Below are positions 12,801 to 23,841 of a DNA stretch of 64,000 nt, piece by piece. Within the stretch, counting starts at the first letter, position 1. Every line of letters starts with the position of its first letter. The stretch comes from Spisula solida (Eukaryota; Mollusca; Bivalvia; Venerida; Mactridae). The notes below the pieces were generated by a model, which made no database searches, was not told the origin of the DNA, and was given only the letters and a program-made list of their open reading frames with translations. The translations under genes were made by a program, and so were the position numbers. The stretch covers positions 3,854,001 through 3,918,000 of the forward strand of contig OX365949.1 in the NCBI GenBank assembly GCA_947247005.1, in the 5' to 3' direction.

Positions 12801-15800
12801 ATGATGATAATTATAATGATTATAATAATTGAAATAATGGTGATAATGATAATAATGATGATGATAATTATAATGGTAATGATAGAAAAGATTTTTTGAT
12901 GATGATGATAATGATAAATATGACCAACTCCAAAGTCTATCTATTTTTTCAGCCTGAGAAATCATGGGAGATTGATCTCGATCATTTAGAAAGTTTGATA
13001 GATGATGACACAGCTACCATTATTGTAAACAATCCGTCCAATCCTTGTGGTAGTGTATACTCCAAACAGCATCTGCAAGATATCCTCAACATATGTGATA
13101 CATGGAAACTTCCAGTCATAGCTGATGAAATATATGAACATTTTGTAAGTTTGTTTGTTTTTTTCTGAAGTTTGTTCATATTCAATTGAGACAGTCATAA
13201 TTGCGTGATCATACAGTTTTCCCTGCTAGAATAGCCAATGATCCCTGACAGTCATAATTGCGTGATCATACAGTTTTCCCTGCTAGATTAGCCAATGATC
13301 CATGACAGTCATAATTGCGTGATCATACAGTTTTCCCTGCTAGATTAGCCAATGATCCCTGACAGTCATAATTGCGTGATCATACGGTTTTCCCTGCTAG
13401 ATTAGCCAATGATCTCCGACTATGACAGAAGAGACAGTTACAACAAGTACAAGACAAGGAATCCAGGTGTGCTTTAATGTTCCCAGTGTAAAACACTGAT
13501 ACATGCCAGACTAACTCTTGGTTACCAACCAGTTCTTAGTTGGTGGGAAACATTGAAAAGAGTTTCAGAAATGACCATGTGCCCTGGCTGGGAATTAAAC
13601 CAGAGACATCGTGATCCCTAATTGCGTTATCCACTCGTCACCTTATTTGTGATTTAGTATTTTAGTTGTAAAGCAATTGTAAAACAAGTACTTAAAGACT
13701 TATGTTAATCATTCTGGACACCTTATTCCTGATGGTATAAAATGCCAATAGATATTTAGAGAAGAAATAACAGTTTCCCCTTTTAAATATGAGCATCAAG
13801 CTGGGTAAATGCTGGTACTATTTTTATTCTGTCTTTGGTATGAAATGGCCCTTTGACCCCGAACCCTCAATAACCAACCAGTGACTATGCTCTAATCAGA
13901 TAGCTACAGGGTAAAGAGGATTTTATATCATACGATACCTTAGTAAGAAATTAAAGAAGACTTGTACCAGGTTAACATAATATTGTAAAATGTAAGCAAA
14001 CCAAATGTTGGAAGGATCCCCCAATGTCTTTCCTAACCTAACCTTGAATATAGTGGACATAACTGCAATTTTAATAAAACAGTATTAAGAAATAGCAGAC
14101 CTAAGTAGTCAGGAAAACATTCAATCACAATAAAAACATTTGTTAAAATAATCAACGGGAATAAAAAATACTGTATTTGGGTTGAGCTATTGAGAACTAT
14201 AGTGGATTATTAATAAAGTGTCCTTGACTCCTTGTAACTATACTACTAAAGCCTGATGTCATTCTTATCTTAGGCCAGAGTTTTTTAATTTTTAGTTACT
14301 CGGACATTTTTCAGAAAAAGTATAGCTTGCACGAGCTAATGGTGGTAGAATAGTCAATGACGGTCCTATTGAAAGCATTCAACACTCAACAACAGTGTTA
14401 GTTTTCAAGAAAACAGCCAATTTATCTTAAGACTAGGACACTGTAGTGAAACACTAATATAATAAAACATATTATTAACAAATTAATGAAATAATAATAC
14501 AAGGCTGGTCCATTTATCATCAAAACATTATATGCAATTTTGTTTTTTTCCAGTTTTTCAAATTTTTTTTTTTGAAAATGCCAAAAAAATGGGCAGGAGG
14601 GTCCGAGTAACGAAAAATAAAAGAACTCTGGCCTTAGTGCATACATTAAATGCAGTATTCAGTCTGGATTGCACTCAAATTTAAAGTACCCTCTCCCATA
14701 ATGCTATGGTATTTTGTTTGACATTAATACACTGATGAAAATATGTAGGTTGTCTGCTCAACATTCTGTCAAGTTTCCCATTGTGTCATTTTATTAGTTG
14801 CACAGTTGGTAATGTAAATGTGCTACCTTGAACCTGTGCTATACAACTAGGTCAATTTATGATGCACTACAGGTCTTCATGCAATAATTATGCAATTTGT
14901 CTTGCCAAAGTTGACAATATAGAATTATATGTACCTGAAAATGTAGGTGTATTTCAGATGAATTGACCTAGTTGTTGGGTCTTTTATTGTAGGTTAATGT
15001 ATTACAGACTATTAATATGAGAAGTAGCAAATATTAGCCCACTTTACGTCAACCTTCAAGGTTCATGTCTTGTCTATGATACAAGCCAGACTATTGTTGT
15101 CTGCATGTGAAGGTCAAGGTCATATGGAATGTAAACTCCTTACTACTTCAATATTCTTCAGACTTCTTACCACAAATTTGGTCCTGGTGTTGTCTCAGTC
15201 ATGTTTGATTTGTGTGTATTTTAAGATAATGGTTTATAATACTCGGTAACTCTTATCTTGTAATTGCTTTAAGCAAGCTACACTTAAATTTAAATGACAT
15301 TATTATATACGTCAAATAATTGTTTGAATTTGAATAAAATGTTTTTTTCAACAGTATGAAATAAGATTTCACATGTAACGTTGCTACTGTCTCAACAACC
15401 AAAATCAATATTTAAAGATTTCATGGTTAGCCACACATGTGATAAGCATGCTGGGGCACAAATGCATGTTTTTTTCTTGCACTTGCTTTTGATGTATATC
15501 TATTTTTTTAGATGTGAGTGCTATTTAGTTACCCAGAAATCAGTATAATACTAAATCAAGAATGATTTATACATTCTTAGACCAAAACTAATAGATAAAA
15601 CAACTGTCCTAATGTCTTGATGTATAGTTAACAAATGTAATTTATAAGAAGTTTATGTATGTATAATACATCAATGTAAAAGGGGATTTCTCACCATTTA
15701 CTGCCATGTATAAATATGGATTGTTTCAAGCAAGAATTGAATTGCCAATGTTAATATTATGTATTGTTCCCTCAAAACCAGAGGTCATCAGCCAATTAGG

Positions 15801-18800
15801 CAGGGAAAAAACCAGATTGCCATGCACTGTCAGTCAAACCAAAATAATGTATTATGTTTGTTATCCTGTCATTGAAGCAGTGGGGATATATTGCTGTTCA
15901 CCTTTTAATCCACTATTCGAAGAATAAGGGGAGCTACTGCAGTCACCCAAGTGTTGCCATCGACATTGGCGTAATGCCAATATTAAAGTTTAGGTACAAG
16001 TTAAAACCTTTATTATCTTCAAGGTCCATTGACATAATACTTTTGATACTTTGCATAGTTGTTCACCATCATGACCCCAACCCCTACACAGAAGTAGATA
16101 ACTCTGTCAAGTATTTTGTTGAAATTGTACCGCTTTTAGAAATGATAATGTTGAAGTTTAGGTAAGTTTTTCAACCTCTTATATCTTCTAAGTCCATTTA
16201 CATAATGATTTGATACTTTACATACTTGTTCACCATCATGACCCCAACCCCTTCACAAGGGAGTACAACTTGTTTTACAAACATGTCTTGTTTATTGCAG
16301 GTATTCAGTGGTTGTGAGTACCATCCGTTGGCTTCACTAACAGATACTGTCCCTGTTCTCTCATGTAGCGGTCTAACCAAAAGGTAATACATGTTCAATA
16401 ATGATTACATCATCGCCAGAAAAATATGACCATTAGTGCTATTTATGACCTTATAAGACCCATACATATTCAATGTCTGCATCACAAGGTGCTTATTATG
16501 AAACTATTTCATGAAAATCAGAAGATGTTACGTTGATCAAACTGAAGAAGAAAAAGCTTTTTATTCCCAAAGTAAAGAGTAATTTCAGACATTTTTCTTG
16601 TTTTCTCAAACTGACATTTTTGCACTTACAACCTTATTTGTATCAGTGTCTGACATAAAGATTTAGATCATATTTGAAATAAATCACCTGTGCAGATTGT
16701 GGTGGCCATCTTGGAAAAGATGACAAGTTTGGAAATGATGGTCATACTTTAAGCTACATTATTGAAATATTATATAGCATTTATGTGTACTACCATTCTG
16801 ATCACCTTGGTCTTTATCAAAGAATACATTGCAACATTGTAATAGATTTACTGAAGAAAATTGAAATTAATTGGTGTTGGTGTGCTACATGGTTTCTATA
16901 TGAATATTTCAGATTCCTGGTACCTGGCTGGAGATTGGGGTGGATTGTGATCTATGACAAAAACAATGTATTCAGTCAAGAGGTAGAAATATTTTTGTTG
17001 TAGTTTTCAGCCTTTGGCCTGTGAATCGCAAAACTTTTATATACCGGTGAACAGTTTAAAGGAACTTTTACGCTCCTGAGTATACTGGCTATAATTATAT
17101 TTCCTAAATGTTCCAAAATGAGTCCAATTAAAAATGTTTCAGTCCAAATCATATCTTTTAAGACAGAACGATTGAATTCAGGAGGTTGTTGCTTCCACAA
17201 GAGTTTTTTGTGCCATAGTTATAATTATGATGTTGTCCGTCACTGGTTTGAATGTATAATCTATGTTCTGTAATGCATTACAATGGCCAGAGTAATGATT
17301 ATTGTAATCTAATGCATTACACAATTAAATTCCAGATAATTGGAATTGTTTGGACTATGTAATTGTAATGTATGTATCCTATAATTTTTATGTCTGATAT
17401 TTTTTTAACTACTTATTTGCCTCGCAGACTTAAGTGATTTTGCTTTTATGAATGCCTGGGACAGTAGCTCTCCATTAAATACAATGGACAAGTTGGGATT
17501 GTTGGTTCGAATCCCACCCACAGGTTGAGTGTTCATATACGGTTTTTGAATAATTTTTTATGTTATGTATGTGTTATCTTCACAGGTTCGTAAGGGACTA
17601 CAGTGCCTGTCCCAAAAGATTTTGGGTCCAAATACGATTGTACAAGCAGCTGTACCTGACATACTGGAGAACACACCAGAATCCTTCTATTCCGAAACAT
17701 TGGACTTCATTGAATCCAATGCTAAACTCTTCTACAAGCATATATCAGTGATACCAGGATTGAAGCCTGTCATGCCACAAGGAGCAATGTACATGATGGT
17801 AAGATGGTGTATCAAATGTGTTTTCATTATTTTTTGTGGGGTTTGAATGTTCATTGATTTACTAGTTAAAATCTCATCCACATAAATACTTTACCTCCAG
17901 AATATGGAACAAGGGCTTTCCCTTCTTTGTTTTGTAATCCACAAATTACAACATTATAAAAATCGCCTTTACCAACATCCAAAAAGTTAATGCTCACAAA
18001 ATTGAATTATTTTACAGTACTTGATCCGTTTCTGTGAGCCACACTCTCTAATTCTGGCTCTTGTCATAATAGTCATAACCACATAAGTGGAAATAACATA
18101 CTTACATTGTATGTTAGTTAAGTATGAAGTTACGATTTTTGAAATGGTTTTCAATTTGCAATGAAAATATCTTTCCTATGTCCATTTGTAGAGTGTGTTT
18201 TGTATATTGCATGTGTTGTGTTGTTCGTTTTAGATTGGAATAGAGATGGAACATTTTGCTGAATACAAGGATGATGTAGAATTCACTGAAGCCATGGTTA
18301 CTGAACAAAGTGTCTTCTGTTTGCCGGCTAAGGTAAATCTCATAGAGAATAGGGATATAAAGATAATAAATGAAACACTTCCCAATGTTTCTCATCCAAC
18401 TATAGATAAACTGGTTGTTAACCCAGAGGTTGTCTTGCTTGTATTGTTGCTATACACAGGGCATGTTTAAGAATTCAGAGTACTGTTTCATCAAAGCACT
18501 TACGGAAATCATAAAGTTTCTCACACATATAAATTGCTTCATAATTCTTGAACAAATACACATTCAGAACATATGTGGTTTGAAGGACATCATTAATATT
18601 ACAGACCCCCCTCACCACAATTTGCAACTATTTATGAATTACATAGCGTTTAAATTTGAGTGTAACTTTAATATTATCATAAGTGATTTGATAAAACAGT
18701 ACCCAAGAGTGTATTCTGAATGAGCTATGGCACCCAAATTCCTTGTATCACACAACTGTCTGTTCCCTTGAAGCCTGAGGTCATAGGCCAATTAGCCTAA

Positions 18801-19594
18801 TAGGCAAGGAAATAACCTGATGACTATTCTTTTACAACAGTTTCAATAAAACACAACAACAGTAAGATATATGTTAGTGTTCAATCCTATATTTTGCTTG
18901 ATAGTGTGTGCATATTTCAAAGGAAAAATCTTTGAAAAACATTATTTGCATAAATTTTCTGTAAATTAACAGATACACATAGTGACATTCAAGCACTATT
19001 ACTGTAAATTAACATATACACATACATTCAAACCTGTTTATTAAAACCACTTATGGGAACAGCATACAAGTTATCTCTCTTAACAGGTTGATATAGAAAA
19101 TGGTCTTGATATTGATGGTCTTTTCAGACAGGTTTTTGTAAAATTGGCCTTTGTTTACACGTGGTCTGATTTGCATTAGTTAATACTGCTAGATAAACAT
19201 CATGTTTAGGATGTTGCATGCAGGCCTGGTTGCATGTTTGTATAGATATAATTGTCACAGTCTCAACCTGGTCACAAATAGTTGAGTGTCTAAGCGGCTG
19301 GATAGCTCAGTGGGGCGGGCATTCACGCTAGATGTGAAGGGTCCCCAGGTGAGGCTTCACATTTTCTCACCCTTTGACAAAATAATCTTCATATTTTCAA
19401 GTCTTTTTAGGATGAATATATAACTATTATAGGTGTCGTTGCTTGTATTTCAGTGTTTTGAGTTCCCAAACTTTTTCCGAGTTGTCTTGACCGTGCCTCA
19501 GGATAAGTTGAAGGAAGCCTGTGAAAGGATAAGTGATTTCTGCTCACAACATTACAAGGCTAAACCTGTTGTGAATGGAACCCATGCCGAGTGA
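6896..19594 (+). CDS. TAT: Tyrosine aminotransferase, ten coding exons
   Basis: Converts L-tyrosine and 2-oxoglutarate to 4-hydroxyphenylpyruvate and glutamate, the first step of tyrosine breakdown; PLP enzyme, cytosolic. Coding exons: 6896-7049, 7362-7466, 10227-10294, 11263-11421, 12953-13144, 16301-16383, 16913-16982, 17586-17798, 18234-18332, 19454-19594. Every junction is GT..AG and the phases join into 427 residues (human about 454; the shorter length is mostly at the N-terminus). Visible landmarks: [14 protein letters not shown] near residue 50, [24 protein letters not shown] (Asn192), ADEIY (Asp220, Tyr223, which contact PLP), SGLTKR with the Schiff-base Lys253, VPGWRLGW, and C-terminal FFRVV (Arg390, binds the substrate carboxylate). 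All catalytic residues are present, so it should be active. The start was chosen at the first ATG after acceptor 6863, in frame with [17 protein letters not shown]. Regulation is not visible. Confidence 0.97.
7940..8862 (+). repeat. 28-bp minisatellite in TAT intron 2
   Basis: About 32 head-to-tail copies of a 28-bp unit containing aaactacatgtatggtattt followed by ggtctcat. Unit variants (ggtatttgatct, ggtatatggtct, aactagatg, aactatatg) recur in an interspersed order, which suggests local duplication or gene conversion. Each unit carries the palindrome TACATGTA. It lies wholly inside the intron between coding exons 2 and 3. Confidence 0.95.
11521..11534 (+). repeat. Poly-C run
   Basis: A run of C residues in TAT intron 4, about 100 bases after the exon 4 donor. 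It is a homopolymer and a likely site of length error or polymorphism. Confidence 0.8.
12071..12200 (+). repeat. 33-bp tandem repeat, four copies
   Basis: Unit: ggtgaccactaacacaggt followed by ggttgtttaattca, copies starting near 12071, 12104, 12137 and 12170, in TAT intron 4. A lone related unit lies near 10046-10075 in intron 2. Since 33 is a multiple of three, the array reads through in one frame as a repeated 11-residue peptide, but no other coding evidence supports translation. Confidence 0.8.
12737..12910 (+). repeat. GAT/ATAATG microsatellite
   Basis: Imperfect run of GATGAT, AATAAT and GATAAT triplets immediately before the polypyrimidine tract and acceptor of TAT coding exon 5 (exon starts 12953). 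It is a simple repeat; length variation here could affect the spacing of the branch point. Confidence 0.85.
13190..13665 (-). mobile_element. tRNA-derived SINE with 57-bp internal tandem repeat
   Basis: Four copies of a 57-bp unit (gacagtcataattgcgtgat ... ctagattagccaatgatccct) at 13190-13417. Then comes a body with 'ttggttaccaaccagttctt' and a degenerate reversed tRNA-like end near 13595-13650 (gggaattaaaccagagacat, resembling a reversed B box). Related bodies occur at 40735-41050 and 41060-41400, and shorter pieces with the 'ggccaatgacctc' core near 15770, 18755 and 52370. The SINE call is inference from the tRNA-like end and dispersion; the tandem repeat is directly visible. Confidence 0.6.
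15965..16262 (+). repeat. Two ~175-bp tandem units, relic of a repeat core
   Basis: The block 'ttgttcaccatcatgacccc' appears near 16060 and 16226, each preceded by a matching 'aagtttaggtaagttt...' and 'tccattgacataat'-type stretch. This is the spacing seen in pearl-like element cores elsewhere in the window. It lies just before TAT coding exon 6 (16301). Confidence 0.6.
19290..19380 (+). mobile_element. SINE head fragment (A-box like)
   Basis: The stretch ggctggatagctcagtgggg resembles a tRNA 5' half with an A box. The expected B box is not intact, so this is a degraded tRNA-derived SINE head and not a tRNA gene. It lies in the last TAT intron. Confidence 0.4.
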
Positions 19595-19896
19595 ATGTTC
19601 TGAGTTACATCACAGTAACGTTGATATCAGAATAGAACATGCTGACTACCAGATGAAGCCAAGAATATACATATACAGTATACCCTCTCAGAGCAAAACC
19701 CTTTGGGAAACACCAAATTCTGTATAAAATTAAATATTTGGAGAAACATATGTAGCAGTATTGAAAATGTGGACAGTTTCTGGAACTACTTGAATTTGGA
19801 ATTTGTTTCCGCTAAAGGTGTCAACTTGGTAATGAGATAGACAATGCTACCTTTGAGAGGCTTCACCTACCAATAATGTAGAGAGGTTGTTGCTCT

Positions 19897-20156
19897 GGGC
19901 TGGTATTCACAAAGCATCTTAGCAGAAAACTTAGAAATTTCTTAAAATCTTAATTTTTTCTACAGTGTATCATCTAAGCGAGAAAATCAACATGCTTAAT
20001 ATTTTACATAGTTTTGAAGTATTAGGTAAACAGCTACTATAATCACTAAGAAAACAAGGATTATTTTTCAAATTGCGGGAAATATGAGCTGCACAAAAAT
20101 TGACTTAAGTCAAAATATTTAAGTTTTCACTTAAGATGCTTTGTGAATACCAGCCC
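19897..20156. mobile_element. 260-bp palindromic MITE, copy 1
   Basis: Starts gggctggtattcacaaagca and ends with its inverse tgctttgtgaataccagccc. A second copy is at 34351-34564 and a half copy at 49568-49637. No ORF. It lies 300 bases after the TAT stop codon, so it probably sits in the 3' UTR, where the two ends would form a stem. Confidence 0.8.
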
Positions 20157-20424
20157 TGGAGAGGTAAAATTTATAGTAAGTGGTTACTTCTGGAACAAAA
20201 TGATTATATTGTAAATGAGAGGTTGTTGCAATGTAGCTGTATGGACAGCAGTTCAGGAGAGGTTGCACTGGAATGCCAAATTCTCAAATATTGAATGTAA
20301 TTATATTTTGATGCAGGCTGAAAATAACCAAGTGATGTTGCTTAAATTGTACAATTTATTTAAGCCTAAGATGTTCAATGTTTCACAACTAGGTGAATGA
20401 AAGGGTAGAGTTAAGAAGACAACT

Positions 20425-20690
20425 AACCCAAAGATGTTTTATACTATGCAACATAATTTTGGTTAATTAACCCAAAGATGTGTGTGTGTATATGGCATAT
20501 GGCTAATTAACCCAAAGATGTTAAATGTATCACAAATAGGTAAATAAAAGAGTTTATTCTGATTCCAGACTAGAAAGAGTTCAGTGAACAATTAACCCAA
20601 AGATGTTAATATGTATATAAAAATATGGTTAATTAACCCAAAGATGTTTATAATTATGTATATGAAAAATATGGTAAATTAACCCAAAGA
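20425..20690 (+). repeat. Reiterated TTAACCCAAAGATGTT motif
   Basis: At least six copies of (T/A)TTAACCCAAAGATGTT near 20425, 20467, 20507, 20592, 20633 and 20679, spaced irregularly (about 40 to 85 bases) by AT-rich filler such as 'tatatggc' and 'atatgaaaaatatgg'. It is probably in the TAT 3' UTR. The spacer lengths differ while the core is kept. Confidence 0.75.
20543..20548 (+). other. Candidate polyadenylation signal for TAT
   Basis: AATAAA, 950 bases past the TAT stop codon. Others on the same strand lie at 22069-22074 and 26122-26127; the last is followed by a GT-rich stretch and is also plausible for a long 3' UTR. The choice cannot be made without transcripts. Confidence 0.3.
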
Positions 20691-21516
20691 TTTTAAATAT
20701 ATGACAAAGAAGCTGGCATATCAGTTCCATGAACAAAGAATCTCAATCATTGATTAGGTATTATTTTAATTAGATTTTATGCATGTATATTGTTTTTGGA
20801 TTAAATACATTTAAAAACCATGTATTTTCGTAGGCATTTAATTATAAATATATTTTTATAAATCTCTAACTGTTACTGTCCTTGTTTGATGTTGGTCTGT
20901 TCTATATGTCTAAAAATATTTTGTTGACTTGAGCATTTTCCATGTACATTTTGTGTACATGTATTCATATCACTGTTAATGTAATGTATTTTGTTAAATG
21001 TCTGTGCATCGGGGTTGTGATACTATTTCTGATAAATTTGTGATGATTTTTTTTGGGTTGTTTTGTCAATGCTTGCCAATGTGACCGTTTAATTTTCGAA
21101 CATCATTACTTGGTAACAGGTGTTCTAAGTGATAACATGTGATTTGTTATTGTAAGTTATACATATTTTAGTGATCTCTTGAGGCATTATGGACTTCAAG
21201 GCCAAAAGATGAAATGCTGGATTATTATCAGTCTTACTTTATAAAATGTTTACATTGACTGGGTGCCTTTCTTTGAATTAAAACATGTTTAAATTCACTT
21301 GGTGCCTTTCTGTGAATAGTTAAGGAATGTTTGAATTATTAGTGTGTAACATGTTTTTTCAAGAAAATGAAACAAATATTGGAGAGATATAAAAAAATTG
21401 GAATTTATATTTTGGCTTAAGGTTAGATATACATTGTATATTACTGTATGAAATGTATTATATTATTTGATTTGGTGAAGATGTTTGTGTGAAGTATTAT
21501 GTAGATTAGGGCTGTT

Positions 21517-21655
21517 ACTTGTGTTGTGAGGTGTTGTGAGAAGTATTTACCTGGAACTGGTTGTTACTTGTGTTGTGAGAAAGTATTTACCAGGAACTGG
21601 TTGTTACTTGTATTGTGAGGTGTAGTGAGAAGAAAGTATTTACCTGGAACTCATT
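21517..21655 (+). repeat. ~58-bp tandem repeat, three copies
   Basis: The unit contains tgttacttgtgttgtgag and agtatttacctggaactgg. Three copies with small indels (aggtgttgtgagaag in some). It lies in the 3' flank of TAT; no function seen. Confidence 0.7.
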
Positions 21656-22675
21656 AGTCTTCGGCAGAACAATTGTGTGTTTATTACTATATAGGCCTTT
21701 CCCAAATCTAGGTTGTCTACCTTGATCAATAATCGCTTAACTCCCTTGGTTTTCAATAAAACTACTTCCGGGATGTCCTGATAAGAGCGGCATATAGTGT
21801 AAGTAAAGAAGTAGAAAGTGCTTTGTTTCTGGGAAGGCCTATATCATCAGTAGTTTTAATTTGTTAATTAACAAACCCAATACAGTATGAGGGATAAGCA
21901 CATATATTCATGAGGTACCAGGTAAATAATTTCGGACAATAATGTTAGAATTTGTCTGTTTACAGTATTATCTATGTTACTGATGTGGCTGACAATCAGT
22001 GTTGTTATCTAGTCCAAGTAGATGTAAATTAGTTTAGTTAAGAATATTTGATCCTGAACCCCTTACTCAATAAACCCCTGTCTATTGTGACCTATTTCTA
22101 TGCGAATGCCAATCTCCACTGTTGGTATGGAGATAGGTCTATCTATAACTAGTATCTCATACATCACAGGGTATATGGAGTAAAGAGGTTAATAATTCCC
22201 CTGCAGTTCTTATATGTATTTATATGAACATGACAATCAGCTATTGGTATATATATGTTTGAGGGTTGAAATTATATATCAGGCAACAGATATTATTACT
22301 GACTTGTTTTGTTAAAATTCTATAGTATTTTTATTACCTAAATTACATGTTTTTAGATATCTATATTTGTGTGTCAAAAACTGGTTTGGCCTAGGATAGT
22401 CAAACTTGGCATGCAGGTTGTATGTGACCAGTAAATGACTCCTAATTATTTAGAGGTAAACAATCAAAAGGTCAAGGTCACAGGGAACATTAATTTGTGT
22501 TGAATAATTTGCCTCCAAATTTGGGGGCAAAGATCTTGTTTTATTCAGAAAATCACAAAATTAACCCTGTATCGAATATTTATGATTTTAAGATAATTTT
22601 GTATAAGGAATCGGGACTATTGACAATAACTGATGTCTGTTAGTTTGATGTTTTGTCTTATTGTCACAAGTCAGT

Positions 22676-23841
22676 GTATGTATCTGTGTGTACATACTGC
22701 TCACTACGAGGTCTGGGTCAGTGTATGTATGTGTGTACATACTGCTCACTATGAGGTCTGGGTCAGTGTATGTATCTGTGTGTACATACTGCTCACTACG
22801 AGGTCTGGGTCAGTGTATGTATCTGTGTGTACATACTGCTCACTACGAGGTCTGGGTCAGTGTATGTATCTGTGTGTACATACTGCTCACTACGAGGTCT
22901 GGGTCAGTGTATGTATGTGTGTACATACTGCTCACTACAAGGTCTGGGTCAGTGTATGTATCTGTGTGTACATACTGCTCACTACAAGGTCTGGGTCAGT
23001 GTATGTATCTGTGTGTACATACTGCTCACTACGAGGTCTGGGTCAGTGTATGTATCTGTGTGTACATACTGCTCACTACGAGGTCTGGGTCAGTGTATGT
23101 ATCTGTGTGTACATACTGCTCACTACGAGGTCTGGGTCAGTGTATGTATGTGTGTACATACTGCTCACTACAAGGTCTGGGTCAGTGTATGTATCTGTGT
23201 GTACATACTGCTCACTACGAGGTCTGGGTCAGTGTATGTATCTGTGTGTACATACTGCTCACTACGAGGTCTGGGTCAGTGTATGTATCTGTGTGTACAT
23301 ACTGCTCACTACGAGGTCTGGGTCAGTGTATGTATCTGTGTGTACATACTGCTCACTACGAGGTCTGGGTCAGTGTATGTATCTGTGTGTACATACTGCT
23401 CACTACGAGGTCTGGGTCAGTGTATGTATCTGTGTGTACATACTGCTCACTACGAGGTCTGGGTCAGTGTATGTATCTGTGTGTACATACTGCTCACTAC
23501 GAGGTCTGGGTCAGTGTATGTATCTGTGTGTACATACTGCTCACTACGAGGTCTGGGTCAGTGTATGTATCTGTGTGTACATACTGCTCACTACGAGGTC
23601 TGGGTCAGTGTATGTATCTGTGTGTACATACTGCTCACTACGAGGTCTGGGTCAGTGTATGTATCTGTGTGTACATACTGCTCACTACGAGGTCTGGGTC
23701 AGTGTATGTATCTGTGTGTACATACTGCTCACTACGAGGTCTGGGTCAGTGTATGTATCTGTGTGTACATACTGCTCACTACGAGGTCTGGGTCAGTGTA
23801 TGTATCTGTGTGTACATACTGCTCACTACGAGGTCTGGGTT
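22676..23841 (+). repeat. 47-bp minisatellite lacking stop codons on + strand
   Basis: About 25 head-to-tail units beginning gtatgtatctgtgtgtacat and ending gaggtctgggtcagt. Twenty-two are 47 bp; three, starting near 22723, 22909 and 23146, are 45 bp, having lost CT. Copies are almost identical, with G/A (cgagg/caagg) and one ctatgagg variant, so the array is young. The unit has no stop on the + strand in any frame, and 47 is not a multiple of three. Very long readings in all three + frames therefore exist and are an artefact of the unit, not evidence of genes. The reverse strand has stops in each unit. Confidence 0.95.
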
